64,000 nucleotides of DNA from Salvelinus alpinus (Eukaryota > Chordata > Actinopteri > Salmoniformes > Salmonidae). Both the position numbers and the translations under genes were made by a program. The number at the start of each line of letters is the position of its first letter. The stretch's first letter is position 1. Positions 24,556 through 37,104 of this stretch are shown here, piece after piece. The notes under the pieces are model-generated. The model saw nothing but the letters and a program-made list of their open reading frames with translations. It was not told the DNA's origin and searched no databases. The stretch covers positions 17,559,038 through 17,623,037 of the forward strand of contig NC_092098.1 in NCBI RefSeq assembly GCF_045679555.1, in the 5' to 3' direction.

Positions 24556-26829
24556 CAAAGGATGCATGTTAGAACAAGGTATAAATCGGGCTACTGACTG
24601 AGGTTAAATATCACTGTACATCAAGAGACATGAAGCTAGAACTAGGTGGCCCAGAATTGAGGTGGTGTACTGGGTATGATTTCACTTTAGCACAGCTGTC
24701 CAATGGGTAGCAAATAAAGGAAACTTTTAGCGAGCATGTCCAATATATTGATTTAATTGGCTTCGAAACAGAAATACATTTTGAGATCACAATTGATGCT
24801 TTCACCAAAAGACACATATCAAGTTACATGGGAGCAATATTAGTCATGTTCAATATATATATGATTTTGATTCATGCACATTTTGTGCGTGTGAATATCA
24901 GTGTGCCAATAACAATTTGCTTGGCCATAGCAGCTTATCATATTTATTCTGGACTGTATCCATATTTTTTATACACACTAGCAACTTCTTTAAGAAACAA
25001 TGAGAAAAGTACAAAACACTCAAATAATTTGTTGTTACAATGGGAACCATGCAGGTTTTGCACACAGCATTCCTGCTATTCTGTAAAAAATAGACCAACC
25101 ACTAGTCATTATCAACTCTGACAAAGGAATCGACCAAGTCTGTCAAAATCAGTGCCTGTTCAAACTGTACATGTGTAAGAGGTGGGAAAGAAATCAAATG
25201 AGTCAGCCATATATTTTGAGAAAAGAGCAAATTGGCTGTCACACAAGTTATTTAACAACAAAAAAGTATTCAGCAAAACAAGATGAAAAGGGAGTGGCTC
25301 TCTGTAATTAAGTGCATCACACCTGTATTACAAAACCATTATTCAGTGTTACAATGGACATCAATCAGAGGAAAAAATATTGTATATACTCCATATGTAT
25401 TCTGACAGTGAAGCAAACCATTTTAAACGTGGCTCTATACTCCAGTATTTTAGATTTGAGAATGTTTCATATTAGGCGACAATACAGAATGCCAGCAGCG
25501 AGGGTCTGTGGTACAATTAAAAAATTAAATAAATTAATATATCTAGTCCCCCATTTAAAAAAGTCATAACTATTTGGACAAATTCACTTATAGTGTATTA
25601 AAGTAGTCAAAAGTTTAGTATTTGGTCCCATATTCCTCACACACAATGGCTACATCAAGCTACTACAAACTTGGATGCATTTGCGGTTTTGCCCAATAGG
25701 AACAGAATGGTGAATTCAGGGACCGGGATCGACTTGTGCCATTTTGGAGTCACTTTCATTTTTATTGTAAGAATAGATCTTTCTGAATACTTCGACATTC
25801 ATGTGGATACCATGATTATGGATAATCATGAATGAATAATGATGAGTGAGGTTACAAAGATCATAACCCCCCCCCCCCCCCCCCCAAAATGCTAACCTCC
25901 CACATATTTTGTTGTACCCCATTCAGTTATTATTGGGCAAAACATAAGCCACAGCACAACCAAAACAAACTGCACAATAACACTTTGACAAAAATGTACT
26001 TACTTTGTCTGAGATACGTGGTTGAATGCACTAAGTCGCTCCGGATAGGTGTGTCTGCTAAATGACTAAAATGTAAACGTAAAAATGGGTCCAAATACCC
26101 AACTTTTGAATACACTAAGTGAATCTGTCAAAATACTTAGGACTTCAAATTAATTTCTAAACGGCAAAACAGCTATGAAAACACCCTCAAAACAAAAGGT
26201 GACATTCTGTACTGTCACCTGATCAGAAAACAACTATTCTCAAAACCAAAATGCTGGAGTATAGAGCCACATTTCAGGAGACTGTATAAGCACACAAGCT
26301 ACCTTTTCCATCACTAAACACATTAAGCGTGGATGACAATATACAATAGCAGTTTTTTGGAACTGTAGATTGTTACCAACACCTCTGTAGTTTTTCACAA
26401 AGTCTCTCTAAGTACTGTTGGATACTCTCAGGAAATATGAATCCACTTGGGAACAGCTGTTAATCAATTGATCATCAAATTCACTTTACTAATCTTCTCA
26501 AGCATAGCACTGCACCATCTCGACAGACTACGCCTTGGTGGAAATACTTGGTTGTATATTAGTATGGAAGCTGCAGATAATATTAATGGCTGCCAATAAA
26601 TCATTTTCCTCTGATACGGCCACAATTAAAGCCGTGATTTGCAGCATCAGAATAAAAAGAGACCATAAACAGACACTTACACCGTTTCTGTCTGGGATTG
26701 TATAAACCTCCCTTTTCTTCAAGACCATGTTTCTCTACACACCAGCAACGTTTTTATGTATTACAGAGGGACAGAGAGTAGATGAACACTGCAGACCAGG
26801 CATGGCACTGTTGCTTTGTTAGATGGTTG
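24556..26829. other. Intergenic, between gjb1 and igbp1
   Basis: It contains a run of 20 C at 25867-25886 and a SINE tail at about 26025-26080 (GTCGCTCCGGATAGGTGTGT). Otherwise AT-rich, nothing coding. The igbp1 3' UTR should lie in the last few hundred bases. Confidence 0.5.
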
Positions 26830-27409
26830 TTAGCCCATGTTTTTACGGTTCCCATAGCCTCTCCGATGCGTATCCTTCCAGCTGTCCCAGTCTCTAGCTT
26901 TCTGCAAGGCCTCCTCATCGTCGTTTTCAACCCGCTTCTCTTTCTCTTCTTGTTCTCGCTCTTCTGCATCAAAGTCCTCTGAAAGGGAGACAAATTGTAT
27001 TTGGTGAATGAGACAGGGTGGATATAAAACATGGTTGATGAACATTTATTTGAGTTTTCCTGAAAACAATTGATGTACAGTTAACTGTAAATAGAACACT
27101 ATTATGAACATCTCTGTTAACCCTACCAGCGCTGCGTGGGATCCCCTGGTCTGGCAAGGCATTTTTCTTCCTGTGCTGTTCATACCAGTCATCCACTGAC
27201 ATAGTAGGTAGGCTGGGATAGCCTGCCCCAAATACTCTGAGATTAAAAATTACACATTAAAAGGGATATTTTGTTTTTTAGCATGTTAGACCTAATTTTC
27301 CACTTATTTTTAACGTATCATCCAGACAGTTGTTATGGTTAAAGATCCATTCCTGAGATTTCTTTGGCTGGTTTAGTTGCGTGCATGAGCCATATAGTGG
27401 CAGTGGTCA

Positions 27410-27446
<37 letters not shown>

Positions 27447-28917
27447 CAAAAAAAGAAACATCCCTTTTCAGGACCCTGTCTTTCAAAGATAATTAGTAAA
27501 AATCCAAATAACTTCACAGATCTTCATAGTAAAGGGTTTAAACACTGTTTCCCATGCTTGTTTAATAAACCATAAACAATTAATGAACATGCACGTGTGG
27601 AACAGTCGTAAAGACACTAACAGTTTACAGACGGTAGGCAATTAAGGTCACAGTTATGAAAATTTAGGACACTAAAGAGGCCTTTCTACTGACTCTGAAA
27701 AACACCAAAAGAAAGATGCCCAGGGTCCCTGCTCATCTGCGTGAACGCGCCTTAGGCATGCTGCAAGGAGGCATGCAGATGTGGCCAGGGAAATAAATTG
27801 CAATGTCCGTACTGTGAGACGCCTAAGACAGCGCTACAGGGAGACAGGATGGACAGCTGATCGTCCTCGCAGTGGCAGACCACGTGTATGACCTGCACAG
27901 GATCGGTATATCCGAACATCACACCTGCGGGACAGGTATAGGATGGCAACAATAACTGCTCGAGTTACACCAGGAACGCACAATCCCTCCATCAGTGCTC
28001 AGACTGTCTGCAATAGGCTGAGAGAGGCTGGACTGAGGACTTGTAGGCCTGTTGTAAGGCAGGTCCTCACCAGACATCACCGGCAACAACGTCGCCTATG
28101 GGCACAATCCCACCGTCGCTGGACCAGACAGGACTGGCAAAAAGTGCGCTTCACCGACGAGTCGCAGTTTTGTCTCACCGGGGTGATTGTTGAATTTGCG
28201 TTTATCGTCGAAGGAATGAGCGTTACACCGAGGCCTATACTCCGAAGCTAGATCAATTTGGAGGTGGAGGGTCCGTCATGGTCTGGGGCGGTGTGTCACA
28301 GCATCATCGGACTGAGCTTGTTGTCATTGCAGGCAATCTCAACGCTGTGCGTTACAGGGAAGACATCCTCCTCCCTCATGTGGTACCCTTCCTGCAGGCT
28401 CATCCTGACATGACCCTCCAGCATGAAAATGCCACCAGCCATACTGCTCGTTCTGAGCGTGACTTCCAGCAAGACAGGAATGTCAGTGTTCTGCCATGGC
28501 CAGCGAAAAGCCCGGATCTCAATCCCATTGAGCACATCTGGGACCTGTTGGATCGGAGGGTGAGGGCTAGGGCCATTCCCCCCAGAAATGTCTGGGAACC
28601 TGCAGGTGCCTTGGTGGAAGAGTGAGGTAAAATCTTACAGCAGGAACTGGCAAATTTGGTGCATTCCATGAGGAGATGCACTGCAGTACTTAATGCTGCT
28701 GGTGGCTACACCAGAAACTGACTGTTACTTTTGATTTTGACCCCCCCTTTGTTCAGGGACACATTATTCCATTTCTGTTAGTCACATGTCTATGGAACTT
28801 GTTCAGTTTATATCTCAGTTGTTGAATCTTTTTATGTTCATACAAATATTTACACATGTTAAGTTTTCTGAAAATAAACACAGTTGACAGTGAGAGGACG
28901 TTTCTTTTTTGCTGAGT

Positions 28918-28993
<76 letters not shown>

Positions 28994-31604
28994 CCGTTCA
29001 AAAGTTTGGGGTCACTTAGAAATTATTGTTTTTGATAGAAAAGCAAATTTTTTGTCCATTAAAATAACATCAAATTGAGCCGAAATACAATGTAGACATT
29101 GTTAATGTTGTAAATGACTATTGTAGCTGGAAACGGCTGTAGTATGGAATATCTACATAGGCGTACAGAGGCCCATTATCAGAAACCATCACTCCTATGT
29201 TCCAATGGCACGTTGTTTTAGCTAATCCAAGTTTATCCTTTTAAAGGGATAATTAATCATTAGAAAACCCTTTTGCAATTATGTTAGCACAGCTGAAAAC
29301 TGTCATGCTGTTTAAAGCAGCAATAAAACTGGCGTTCTTTAGACCAGTTGAGTATCTGGAGCATCAGCGTTTGTGGATTCGATTACAGGCTCAAAATGGC
29401 CAGAAATAAAGCACTTTCTTCTGAAACTCGTCAGTCTATTCTTGTACGGAGAAAGGAAGGCTATTCCATGTGAGAAATTGCCAAGAAACTGAAGATCTCG
29501 TACAACGCTGTGTACTACTCCCTTCACAGAACAGCGCAAACTGGCTCTAACCAGAATAGAAAGAGTAGGAGACCCCGGTGCATAACTGAGCAAGAGGACA
29601 AGTACATTAAATTGTCTAGTTTGAGAAACAAACGCCTCACAAGTCCTTAACTGGCAGCTTCATTAAATAGCCAGTCTGAGATATGGATTTTTGGTTATTA
29701 CATGATTCCATGTGTTATTTCATAGTTTTGATGGCTTCACTTTTATTCTACAATGTAGAAAACAGTACAAATTTAAAAAAAAAACTTGAATGAGTAGGTG
29801 TCCAAACGTTTGACTGGTATTGTATGCATGTATGTACACACATAAAATTAGGTCTAACGTGTTAAAAAACAAGATATCCCTTTAATTACACATTAATCAA
29901 CTATTTATTTCATGTGATATTTTAAGCAAGTAGCTATGTACTGTTGACAAGGGAGGTTGGACAGAGTACTTATTTTGTGAGCAGGAAAACGGCAATTATC
30001 AGAAGGAGAAAATAAATGATACGTTTGAGCAGGTGCCTACCGGGCCTGAACAGCATCTTTGGTGAGAATGAAGGGTTTCATGGGAGGCCTTTTAGAGTGT
30101 AATGGCTCTGCTGAACTCTGCACATGGAAAAGATACAGCGCATAAGAAAAACACACTCTTTCAATGAGACATTGGTGAATGAATGGCATTAGTTACATCT
30201 TCAAATCCAGGTACCTGTTTTAGAACATCCATCCTGGTCAAAATCTCCATTTCCTGGTCAATGCTCTCTATCTCCTCCAGGGATACAGCAATCCATTTCC
30301 TCACATTGAGGAGGTAAAAGTTTCGGACTATCTCGTCGTCTGCCTGCCCACTGTCCACTGCTGCCTTGATCTCTGATAGCTTGGCCTCTGTGTCCTTCCT
30401 CTGTTTGTATCTGCAGAGTATAATAAATAAGTTAGAACAATTTGGGTGCAGATTAATTGCCATTATGAAATGAATAAGATAGATCTTTAATTTGTTAAAT
30501 AGGTGAGGGACATAACATATTTTAAGAGGTGCGTGACAGGTACTAGACCTTCAAGCATAGGTAGGTTGGCCTAAATTTGACTTGTGCAGTGCTCAATCAA
30601 AACAATGATTGTTCTAATTGTTAAAATTGTAATTGAAATGCAGATGTTTAATATACCTTTCTATCTTTGCCGCTCTAACTGTTGCCATCGCAATTAGGTC
30701 TGGAGGTTTGGGTTGCCCATTTGCAGATTCTTCTTCTGGTATGTCAGCAGAGTTTTCAATGATTTTGGGTAGTTCAAACTTTGATATGTTATACTCCTTA
30801 CATCTTTTCAAGAAGTCCAAAAAGTAACATCTAGCTATCTGAACGTGATCTAGTCGTTTTGCCAGGTTCACTTGCTTCATAGTTAGAGCCCCCAGGAAGG
30901 CAGGCAACATAAGATACTTCAGATCTGTGGTTGCTACCTCCTCCAAATCCTCATTTCGGCTGAAAAACAAACATAAACAAGATTAACCTTGATGATCATA
31001 ACTATACATTAGAACTAGCTTATGATGTGGAGAAACATTGCAAACTGTTGAGCCTTCAACTGACGTTCCACCTTAAAATTAGATTCCAGAATGAGTACGG
31101 ACACTTTCCTGATACACACATTTGAACGCACTGGACATGCAGCATCACCTTCATTGCATGGCCTTACCTTAGCTTAGGTTAGCTTGCTACTGGAGCTAGG
31201 TTGTTAGCTTGTTTACGACAGCCTAGTAAAGTAGCTAGCTAAACGGTCAAACAACTTTACGCTGGAATCTGTTTGTTATCTAGCTGTCCTCACAATTTGA
31301 TACATGTGAATCTGGCTAGTCGTCATTGCTAGAGAAGCAGTCTGTGTAGTTTGGTAGCTGCTGGGTAGCGTTAACGACGTTAGTAACGTCACCTGAACAA
31401 GTCGAGTTGGGCCACCATTCGCGTTGCCACTTCAAGTTGCGTTATCCCACGCTTGATTTTGACCTGGATATGGGTGGCTGCGATGGGATCATTTGTGGTG
31501 TCCACCTCCTCATATAGTTTCCATCCTCGATCTAATAAATCAGATAGTTTAAGCGGTTCTTCTGACTGCATTAATGACATGTTAGTGCTTTCTACGGCAG
31601 CCAT
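26830..31604 (-). CDS. igbp1: Immunoglobulin-binding protein 1 (alpha4 / Tap42), complete, 348 aa
   Basis: A regulatory partner that binds and stabilises the catalytic subunits of PP2A, PP4 and PP6 in the cytoplasm and nucleus. Six exons on the minus strand: 31604-31393, 30959-30657, 30410-30215, 30117-30041, 27236-27127 and 26978-26830, all with AG/GT borders and matching phases. Landmarks are [20 protein letters not shown] in exon 2, [15 protein letters not shown] in exon 3, [12 protein letters not shown] in exon 4, [20 protein letters not shown] in exon 5 and [16 protein letters not shown] at the end. All align with human IGBP1 (339 aa). The helical phosphatase-binding domain spans about residues 1-230; the acidic C-terminal stretch ([15 protein letters not shown]) is kept. 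Intron 4 is enlarged by two Tc1 copies. It looks functional. Confidence 0.96.
27412..27443. repeat. (CA)n microsatellite
   Basis: About 16 CA repeats directly at the left end of a Tc1 copy in igbp1 intron 4. Confidence 0.95.
27444..28916 (+). mobile_element. Tc1-like transposon, full length, in igbp1 intron 4
   Basis: Left end CAGCAAAAAAAGAAACATCC is mirrored at the right by GGACGTTTCTTTTTTGCTGAG. The transposase starts near 27717 ([20 protein letters not shown]). Readable blocks are a DNA-binding and spacer part at 27943-28180 (VRRLRQRY-type context, then [16 protein letters not shown] with the first catalytic Asp) and a catalytic part at 28278-28625 ([15 protein letters not shown], then [18 protein letters not shown]). 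Several frameshifts and stops separate the blocks, so it is inactive. Orientation is opposite to igbp1. Confidence 0.9.
28921..28992. repeat. Compound (TA)n(CA)n microsatellite
   Basis: TA repeats followed by about 20 CA repeats, exactly filling the gap between two Tc1 copies. Confidence 0.95.
28993..29823 (+). mobile_element. Tc1-like element, internally deleted, in igbp1 intron 4
   Basis: Starts ACCGTTCAAAAGTTTGGGGT and ends GTCCAAACGTTTGACTGGTA. The plus strand from 29397 encodes the N-terminal DNA-binding region ([19 protein letters not shown], a stop, then [20 protein letters not shown]) up to 29648; then the sequence jumps to the 3' end. The catalytic region is missing. Same family as 22622-23430. 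Confidence 0.85.
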
Positions 31605-32399
31605 TTTTTTTTACAACGTTTTCGATGTAATGACTACTATCGGCTTCCGTATTTATCCTACGCTCACTTTATTTATTTATGAGCGTAGAGAAGTTTACTG
31701 TGTTTTCAATGGCTGTTTTGACAAATGTTCTCCTGAGACCCAGCAATGCATGTGTGTCCTCTAATGGACATAATTCGCTTTTGGTCCGTATTTCTAAGGC
31801 CACACGTGCAGTGGCGATTTTAGCATGTAGCAAAGCCACTACATAACACAACATTACACAATACATGAATTGCACTATAATGGTGACAAACGGTGCCCAC
31901 ATACTGTTAGAGCCTAAATTAAGCTGTTCCAACAGCAGAGTTTTCTTTTCAGCACAATGGAGTGAATCCTTACCACCGCTACACCTGGCTATAAGCGGAG
32001 CCTTAATTGTCTGGCAGCGAAAAAGTTAATTCAGCCTCATTTACTGCCTTTTAAAAAAACATAACTGACTTGCTTGAACAAATGTTGTTCCTACTGACGA
32101 TTGACATGTACAAACTATGGCATAAGAGAATGATGAGCAGATAAGAGGCAATCCATAATTTCGATGAAGACATTAATGAGCGAGCTAAGACAGACGTAGT
32201 CAATATAACTATTTCTTCAGCACTTTTTAAAATGTACAGAGACAGAATTCAGAACATGGCCCATTCTTACAGTATTCTCCCTGTACACCAAGTCAGAACC
32301 ATAGGATAAATAAAGGTGGCATATAATTAGACAATGAAAGCTCTTACAATATTTGATAATGACATTTCTCTAAAGCAAGCTATAGGCTACATGTGCACC
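31605..32399. other. igbp1 promoter and adjoining intergenic region
   Basis: The igbp1 ATG is at 31604, preceded on its strand by a short A-rich run. The igbp1 5' UTR and promoter should lie to the right of 31604. No clear TATA box. Nothing else recognised up to the LINE at 32400. Confidence 0.4.
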
Positions 32400-33058
32400 A
32401 CCAAGTCAGAACACCAAGGAACTAGAAACTCTCGACCTGCTCCACTACAGCCCCATCGATGTGAATGGGGGTGTGTTCGGCCCTCCTTTTCCTGTAGTCC
32501 ACGATCAGCTCCTTTGTCTTGCTTACGTTGAGAGAGAGGTTGTTGTCCTGGCACCACACTGCCAGGTCTCTGACCTCCCTATAGGCTGTCTCTTCATTAC
32601 TGCACGGCAAGCGGTACCGGAGCCCCAAGTCTAGGTCCAAAAGGCCCCTTAACAGCTTCTACCCCCAAGCCATAAGACTGCTGAACAATTAATCAAATGG
32701 CCACCCAGACAATTTACTTTGACCCCACCCCTCTGTTTTTACACTGCTGCTACTCGCTATTTATTATCTATTGTATGCCTAGTCACTTTACCCTACCTAT
32801 ATGTACAAATTACCTTGACTACCCTGCACCCCCGCACATTGACTCGGTACCGGTATCCCCTGTATATAGCCTCGTTATTGTTATTTTATTGTGCTACTTT
32901 TTATTAAATTTTTTACTTTAGTTTATTTAGTAAATATTTTCTTAAACTCTATTTCTTGAACTGCATTGTTGGTTAAGGGCTTATAAGTAAGCATTTCACG
33001 GTAAGGTCTACCTACACCTGTTGTATTCGAGGCATGTGACAAATAACATTTGATTTGA
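32400..33058 (+). mobile_element. L2-like LINE fragment with inverted 5' part
   Basis: 32400-32592 reads on the minus strand as reverse transcriptase C-terminal sequence (DLAVWCQDNNLSLNVSKTKE, then GAVVEQVESF). 32593-33058 reads on the plus strand as the 3' end of the same element (LNSFYPQAIRLLNN then stop, 3' UTR, tail AACATTTGATTTGA). The intervening part is absent. Identity of both parts is set by the intact-order copy at 59307-60672. Confidence 0.85.
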
Positions 33059-34746
33059 TCTACCCCACTTTTCAAACAAACATCAAAACGTTTTTTCCAT
33101 TTCTGTCATCTGGGAGGAAATAAGAGGCTCACCATAAACAAGGCTCTACAAGTGCAATTAATCTACTGGTTCCCATGGCCTATGTTTTGCTCTGGGACAG
33201 TGGTCCTCTGGAAGTCCCATGAAGATGAACTGTGATTTTTTTAACCAGTCTATGAAAAACTAGTAAGTCATTTGAAACAGTATAATGGAATAGTGCCTAG
33301 TGAAGTTCATTGCAGCAAATGTGCAACATGTCCCTCTCAATGCATCCCCCTCCCCATAGTGTAGGCAGAGCTAATTAGGTAGTAAGTCTACCCTTTCCAC
33401 CGTACTGCAGTCTATACAATTCTATTCAATTTTAATCAAAGATTGCACACTGTTTAGTTTTTTCTTTCTGTAATTAGCTCCTCAACACGGCAGGCTAAAA
33501 GAAAACATGACTTTATTTTGGAGGCAGCAAGAATTTAAACACCTGTTTATTTTGTAAATAGTCTCCATGGCTGCGTGGGAGGGTTTCAAAACATGTGAAA
33601 GACTAACAACAGCCCTATTGTAAATACTTGTCCACACATTTCCACCAAAATAGGACCTATGTGCTGCAACCATCAATCATATATGAAATACTCCAACACA
33701 GAAAGATAACCTTTGACCACTGACAAATTCCATATAATTTAGTTTGACAGTATATATGTAATCTTCTTGTTTATAATAGTAATCAATCTTTAAAAGAAAT
33801 AATGATGAGGCAGCTGAGGCACTTGCCTTAAATCTTTCCCTGAGATTGAAGTACCACTATCGACCTTTTAGCCACTGTGGATGGTATAAAAACAGCTTGA
33901 GCCTGATATTCTGTAGAAAGAATGAAAGTGTGGATTTGCTATTGTGTCATGTTACTACAGCCTCTGCTGCATAAATACTACTATTACTATTTGGTTTGCC
34001 GAAGGCAAATTAGGCCTACAAGTTTAGCAACACCTGCCATTGGCAGTCTCATACACAGATGGTTAAAACTTAACAAGACACATGTAACATTTTTGTGTAG
34101 TTTTTTAATAGAAATAAATATAAAATTGCACTTATGTACATCAACAGGCCTAATGTATTAATAAAAACAAAAAATACAGCTAAAATGTATTCTGTATTCC
34201 TATGATCAGAATGTACCTAAACTGAGGAGTATATGGCATTAGCCGCTTTTGACTAAAATGGACATTGAAATTAGATCCATCAGCTATTCATCCTCTCATT
34301 GGCAATTTAGTTAATGAGTAAGATGTAAATTATTAAAAGCTTTTCAGTGTCAGTTGAACAACTTAAAGCTGACTGGACGGTTTGCATTTAGGGTACCTCC
34401 TATGTCATCAATTCAACTAATCTTCTATTGAGGAACATATTACTAATCAAGCATGAATAGCTAACAGCTCCCAATCAATCACATTTTCTCTTCAAGTAAC
34501 ACAATATTTTTCACAGTAGTGCCCTCCTCCAGTCTCTTTAAAACAGGTAACAGAGGAGTCCAGATCCATCTGCTTATCTTTGGTATTGTATGTGAGTTGT
34601 TCCTCTTGTTTTTTATTGTACTGTAGCCTGCAGACTACGTACTACTACACGGGGAGTCAGGTCAGGTGACCTGGGCCAGCACAGCTTGACAAGATATGGT
34701 GGTTAAAATAGTGCTTCATGTTCACTCAATTGTCTCTATGCAAAGT
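33059..34746. other. Intergenic, igbp1 to wnt11
   Basis: No coding sequence or named repeat. A minus-strand AATAAA at 34612-34617, 130 bp past the wnt11 stop, is a plausible poly(A) signal. Confidence 0.45.
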
Positions 34747-37104
34747 TTATTTGCATACATATCTCTCCACTGTCCTTTCACACCTCTTGCAGGTGACATA
34801 GCAGCACCAGTGGTACTTGCACTGGCATCTCTCCACAATCCTCTCAGTGAAGGCATTGTAGCCGCGACCACAGCACATTATATTGCAACTCCCACTGTCG
34901 TTGGATGTCTTATTGCACTGCCTGGAGACAAAAAAATGATGTTCCAATCAATAAACCTCACTATATAACTAAAAAATATGAATGGGGAGAGGATCACCTT
35001 AAGTTCGACCTTCGAAGTGTCAAAGGTACAGTAAAAATGACAATTTCCACTGTTACATTGAGAGAAACAAAATCATACCTGTTCTGTGTGCCGAGTGAGC
35101 CATGTTTCTCATTGTGTGTGCAGTAATCCGAAGAGCTGATCAGGTAGACCAAATCACTCTCTCTCACTGGTCGAAAATCCAACTCTCTGGGGACCAACTG
35201 CTTCCTTGTCCCAAGATGACGATGGATCACCTTGGTGGCAGACAGGTACTTGGATTTGAGATCCATGGCAATGTGATTAATATCATGGAGGCCCTTCCAA
35301 CATGTTTTGACAGAGCAGGACCCAGACACCCCATGGCATTTGCAATTGGTCTCCTGGGCATCAATAAGTGCCTGAAAGTAGAGCAAAAATAATATTAAAA
35401 TGTGTTGCCACGTTCTGCAAATATTAATTATAGAATAGAATATGTTGTTTATCATGTTTTTTTTTTAAACCGTTAGCTAAACAGGAGTTCCATGAAAAAC
35501 AATGGCACAATAACTTGTGCGTAATTATGCACGTGTATGCAAAAATTCAACCATTACCTGTCTTCCAACTGCATTATTGTGCAAGTTCATTAGTCTGAAC
35601 GGCTGAGAGCCAGATCTGCTGTTTCTCATCGGTGCATCAGAAAAGGCAGATCCCATTTGGAGACCATAGCGCAGGTTATCGCCACATCCTCCCCATTTGA
35701 AGTCGGGCCCGGCCTGTTCAGCAGGGGCTGGGGCGCACGAGCAGCTGGGGAGCTCTCCAGAAGAGCAGGCTCTGGCGATGGAGTGACTCACTACGGCAGA
35801 AGCTAGTGAGAACACAAACGCAGACTCCCTGGTGCCTGCAATACAGTTAAATTAATGCAAGTCACAGAAAATCCCAAATCACATAATTTAATTGGCCACA
35901 ATATATTATAACATTTTCAAGATAGGCCTACATTTCCAAAGTTTCTTTAGCTTACCCTTTGCTAAATCTGGTGTAAAACGAGGGGCTTTTTCAACAGAGG
36001 AACAGTTCCACCGCATGTCACCGAAGGTGTTCTGACATGTATTTTTGGTCATCTTGGCGGCGTGGACAATACTGTGCATCAACTCAAGATTTCGCCGACA
36101 AAGTTGCAATTGCTCATGGGCCAACGCGTCTAGCAGCTTGCAATGATTAGTTTGATTCCAGCCTAAAGAACTCCCATTTACAGTAAGTCCACTGAAAAGA
36201 TACAAAACTCATCAGCTATTTGATATGGCATATAGATGTTTCAAATGAACAAATACAAGTCATGATTTTTTTTCAATAAATCAAATACAATTTTATTGGT
36301 AGCGTCGGCTACACATATTTTGCAGATGTTATTGCTGGTGTAGCGAAATGCGTATGTTTCTAGCTCCAACAGTGCAGTAATAACTAAAAATACAACACAA
36401 GACACACAAATCCCCCCAAAATAAAATAATTAAGAAATATAGAAACATTAGAACGAGCATTGGACATTATGGACATTATGGACAGTATATGAATAGAAAT
36501 GGTGTGTACTGCAGTAGTTATATAGGATGAGCCTTGACTAGAATACAGTATATACATAAGAAGTGGGTAAAACAGTATGTAGACAAGGTAGCATAGTAGC
36601 ATAGGCCTCTGCTCTGAATAGATAGCCCGACATTGAACACTGGCCACTTCATATACTGTTTATATACTGTTGTTTACTCACTATATTCTGTATTCTCATC
36701 ATAATATACCTACTACTGTACATATCATTTTATTTTCCAAATTATATACTGTCTATACACACCACGTATTTATATTTAGGCTATAGTCCTATTATTGATT
36801 CTGACACTGCTCACTCTAATATATCTACTTTGGATTGTTAATTGGACTCGTTCTGACATTTCTTGATTTCTTTCGTTTTTTTGTTAGGCCATTTGTGTAT
36901 TTGTATTGTCTTTTCTAGACATTCTACTGCACATTTATTTGCACCTGCTATAACACCTGCAAATCTGTCTACACGACCAATACACTTTGATTTGATTTGA
37001 CCTATAGCTACACACGAATGGAATACTTACAGCCAATATATAGCAGCAGAGCCGTTCGCGTTCACAATAAATGTCAATAGAAATAAATCCATGTGGAATT
37101 TCAT
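34747..37104 (-). CDS. wnt11: Wnt11-family secreted signal protein, complete, 351 aa
   Basis: A secreted lipid-modified ligand, mainly of non-canonical (planar polarity) Wnt signalling. Five exons on the minus strand: 37104-37031, 36191-35956, 35835-35558, 35371-35079 and 34921-34747, phases all consistent. It starts [20 protein letters not shown], a short signal peptide. Family marks are [58 protein letters not shown] (with the acylated Ser), [20 protein letters not shown] and a Cys-rich end [19 protein letters not shown]. These match WNT11 better than other Wnts; human WNT11 has 354 residues. Which paralogue it is (teleost wnt11 or wnt11f2) cannot be told from sequence alone; linkage to igbp1/eda suggests the copy lost in mammals. 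Intron 1 holds two LINE tails. Confidence 0.95.
36262..36630 (-). repeat. LINE 3' end, minus strand, in wnt11 intron 1
   Basis: On the minus strand it ends GCTACCAATAAAATTGTATT preceded by GCATTTCGCTACACCAGCAA, the remembered 3' end of a salmonid L2-like LINE. No coding part left. Confidence 0.7.
36631..36995 (+). repeat. LINE 3' end, plus strand, in wnt11 intron 1
   Basis: It runs from ACATTGAACACTGGCCACTT to the tail ACCAATACACTTTGATTTGA. Same family as the LINE tail at 56140-56345, oriented away from the neighbouring minus-strand copy. Confidence 0.75.
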
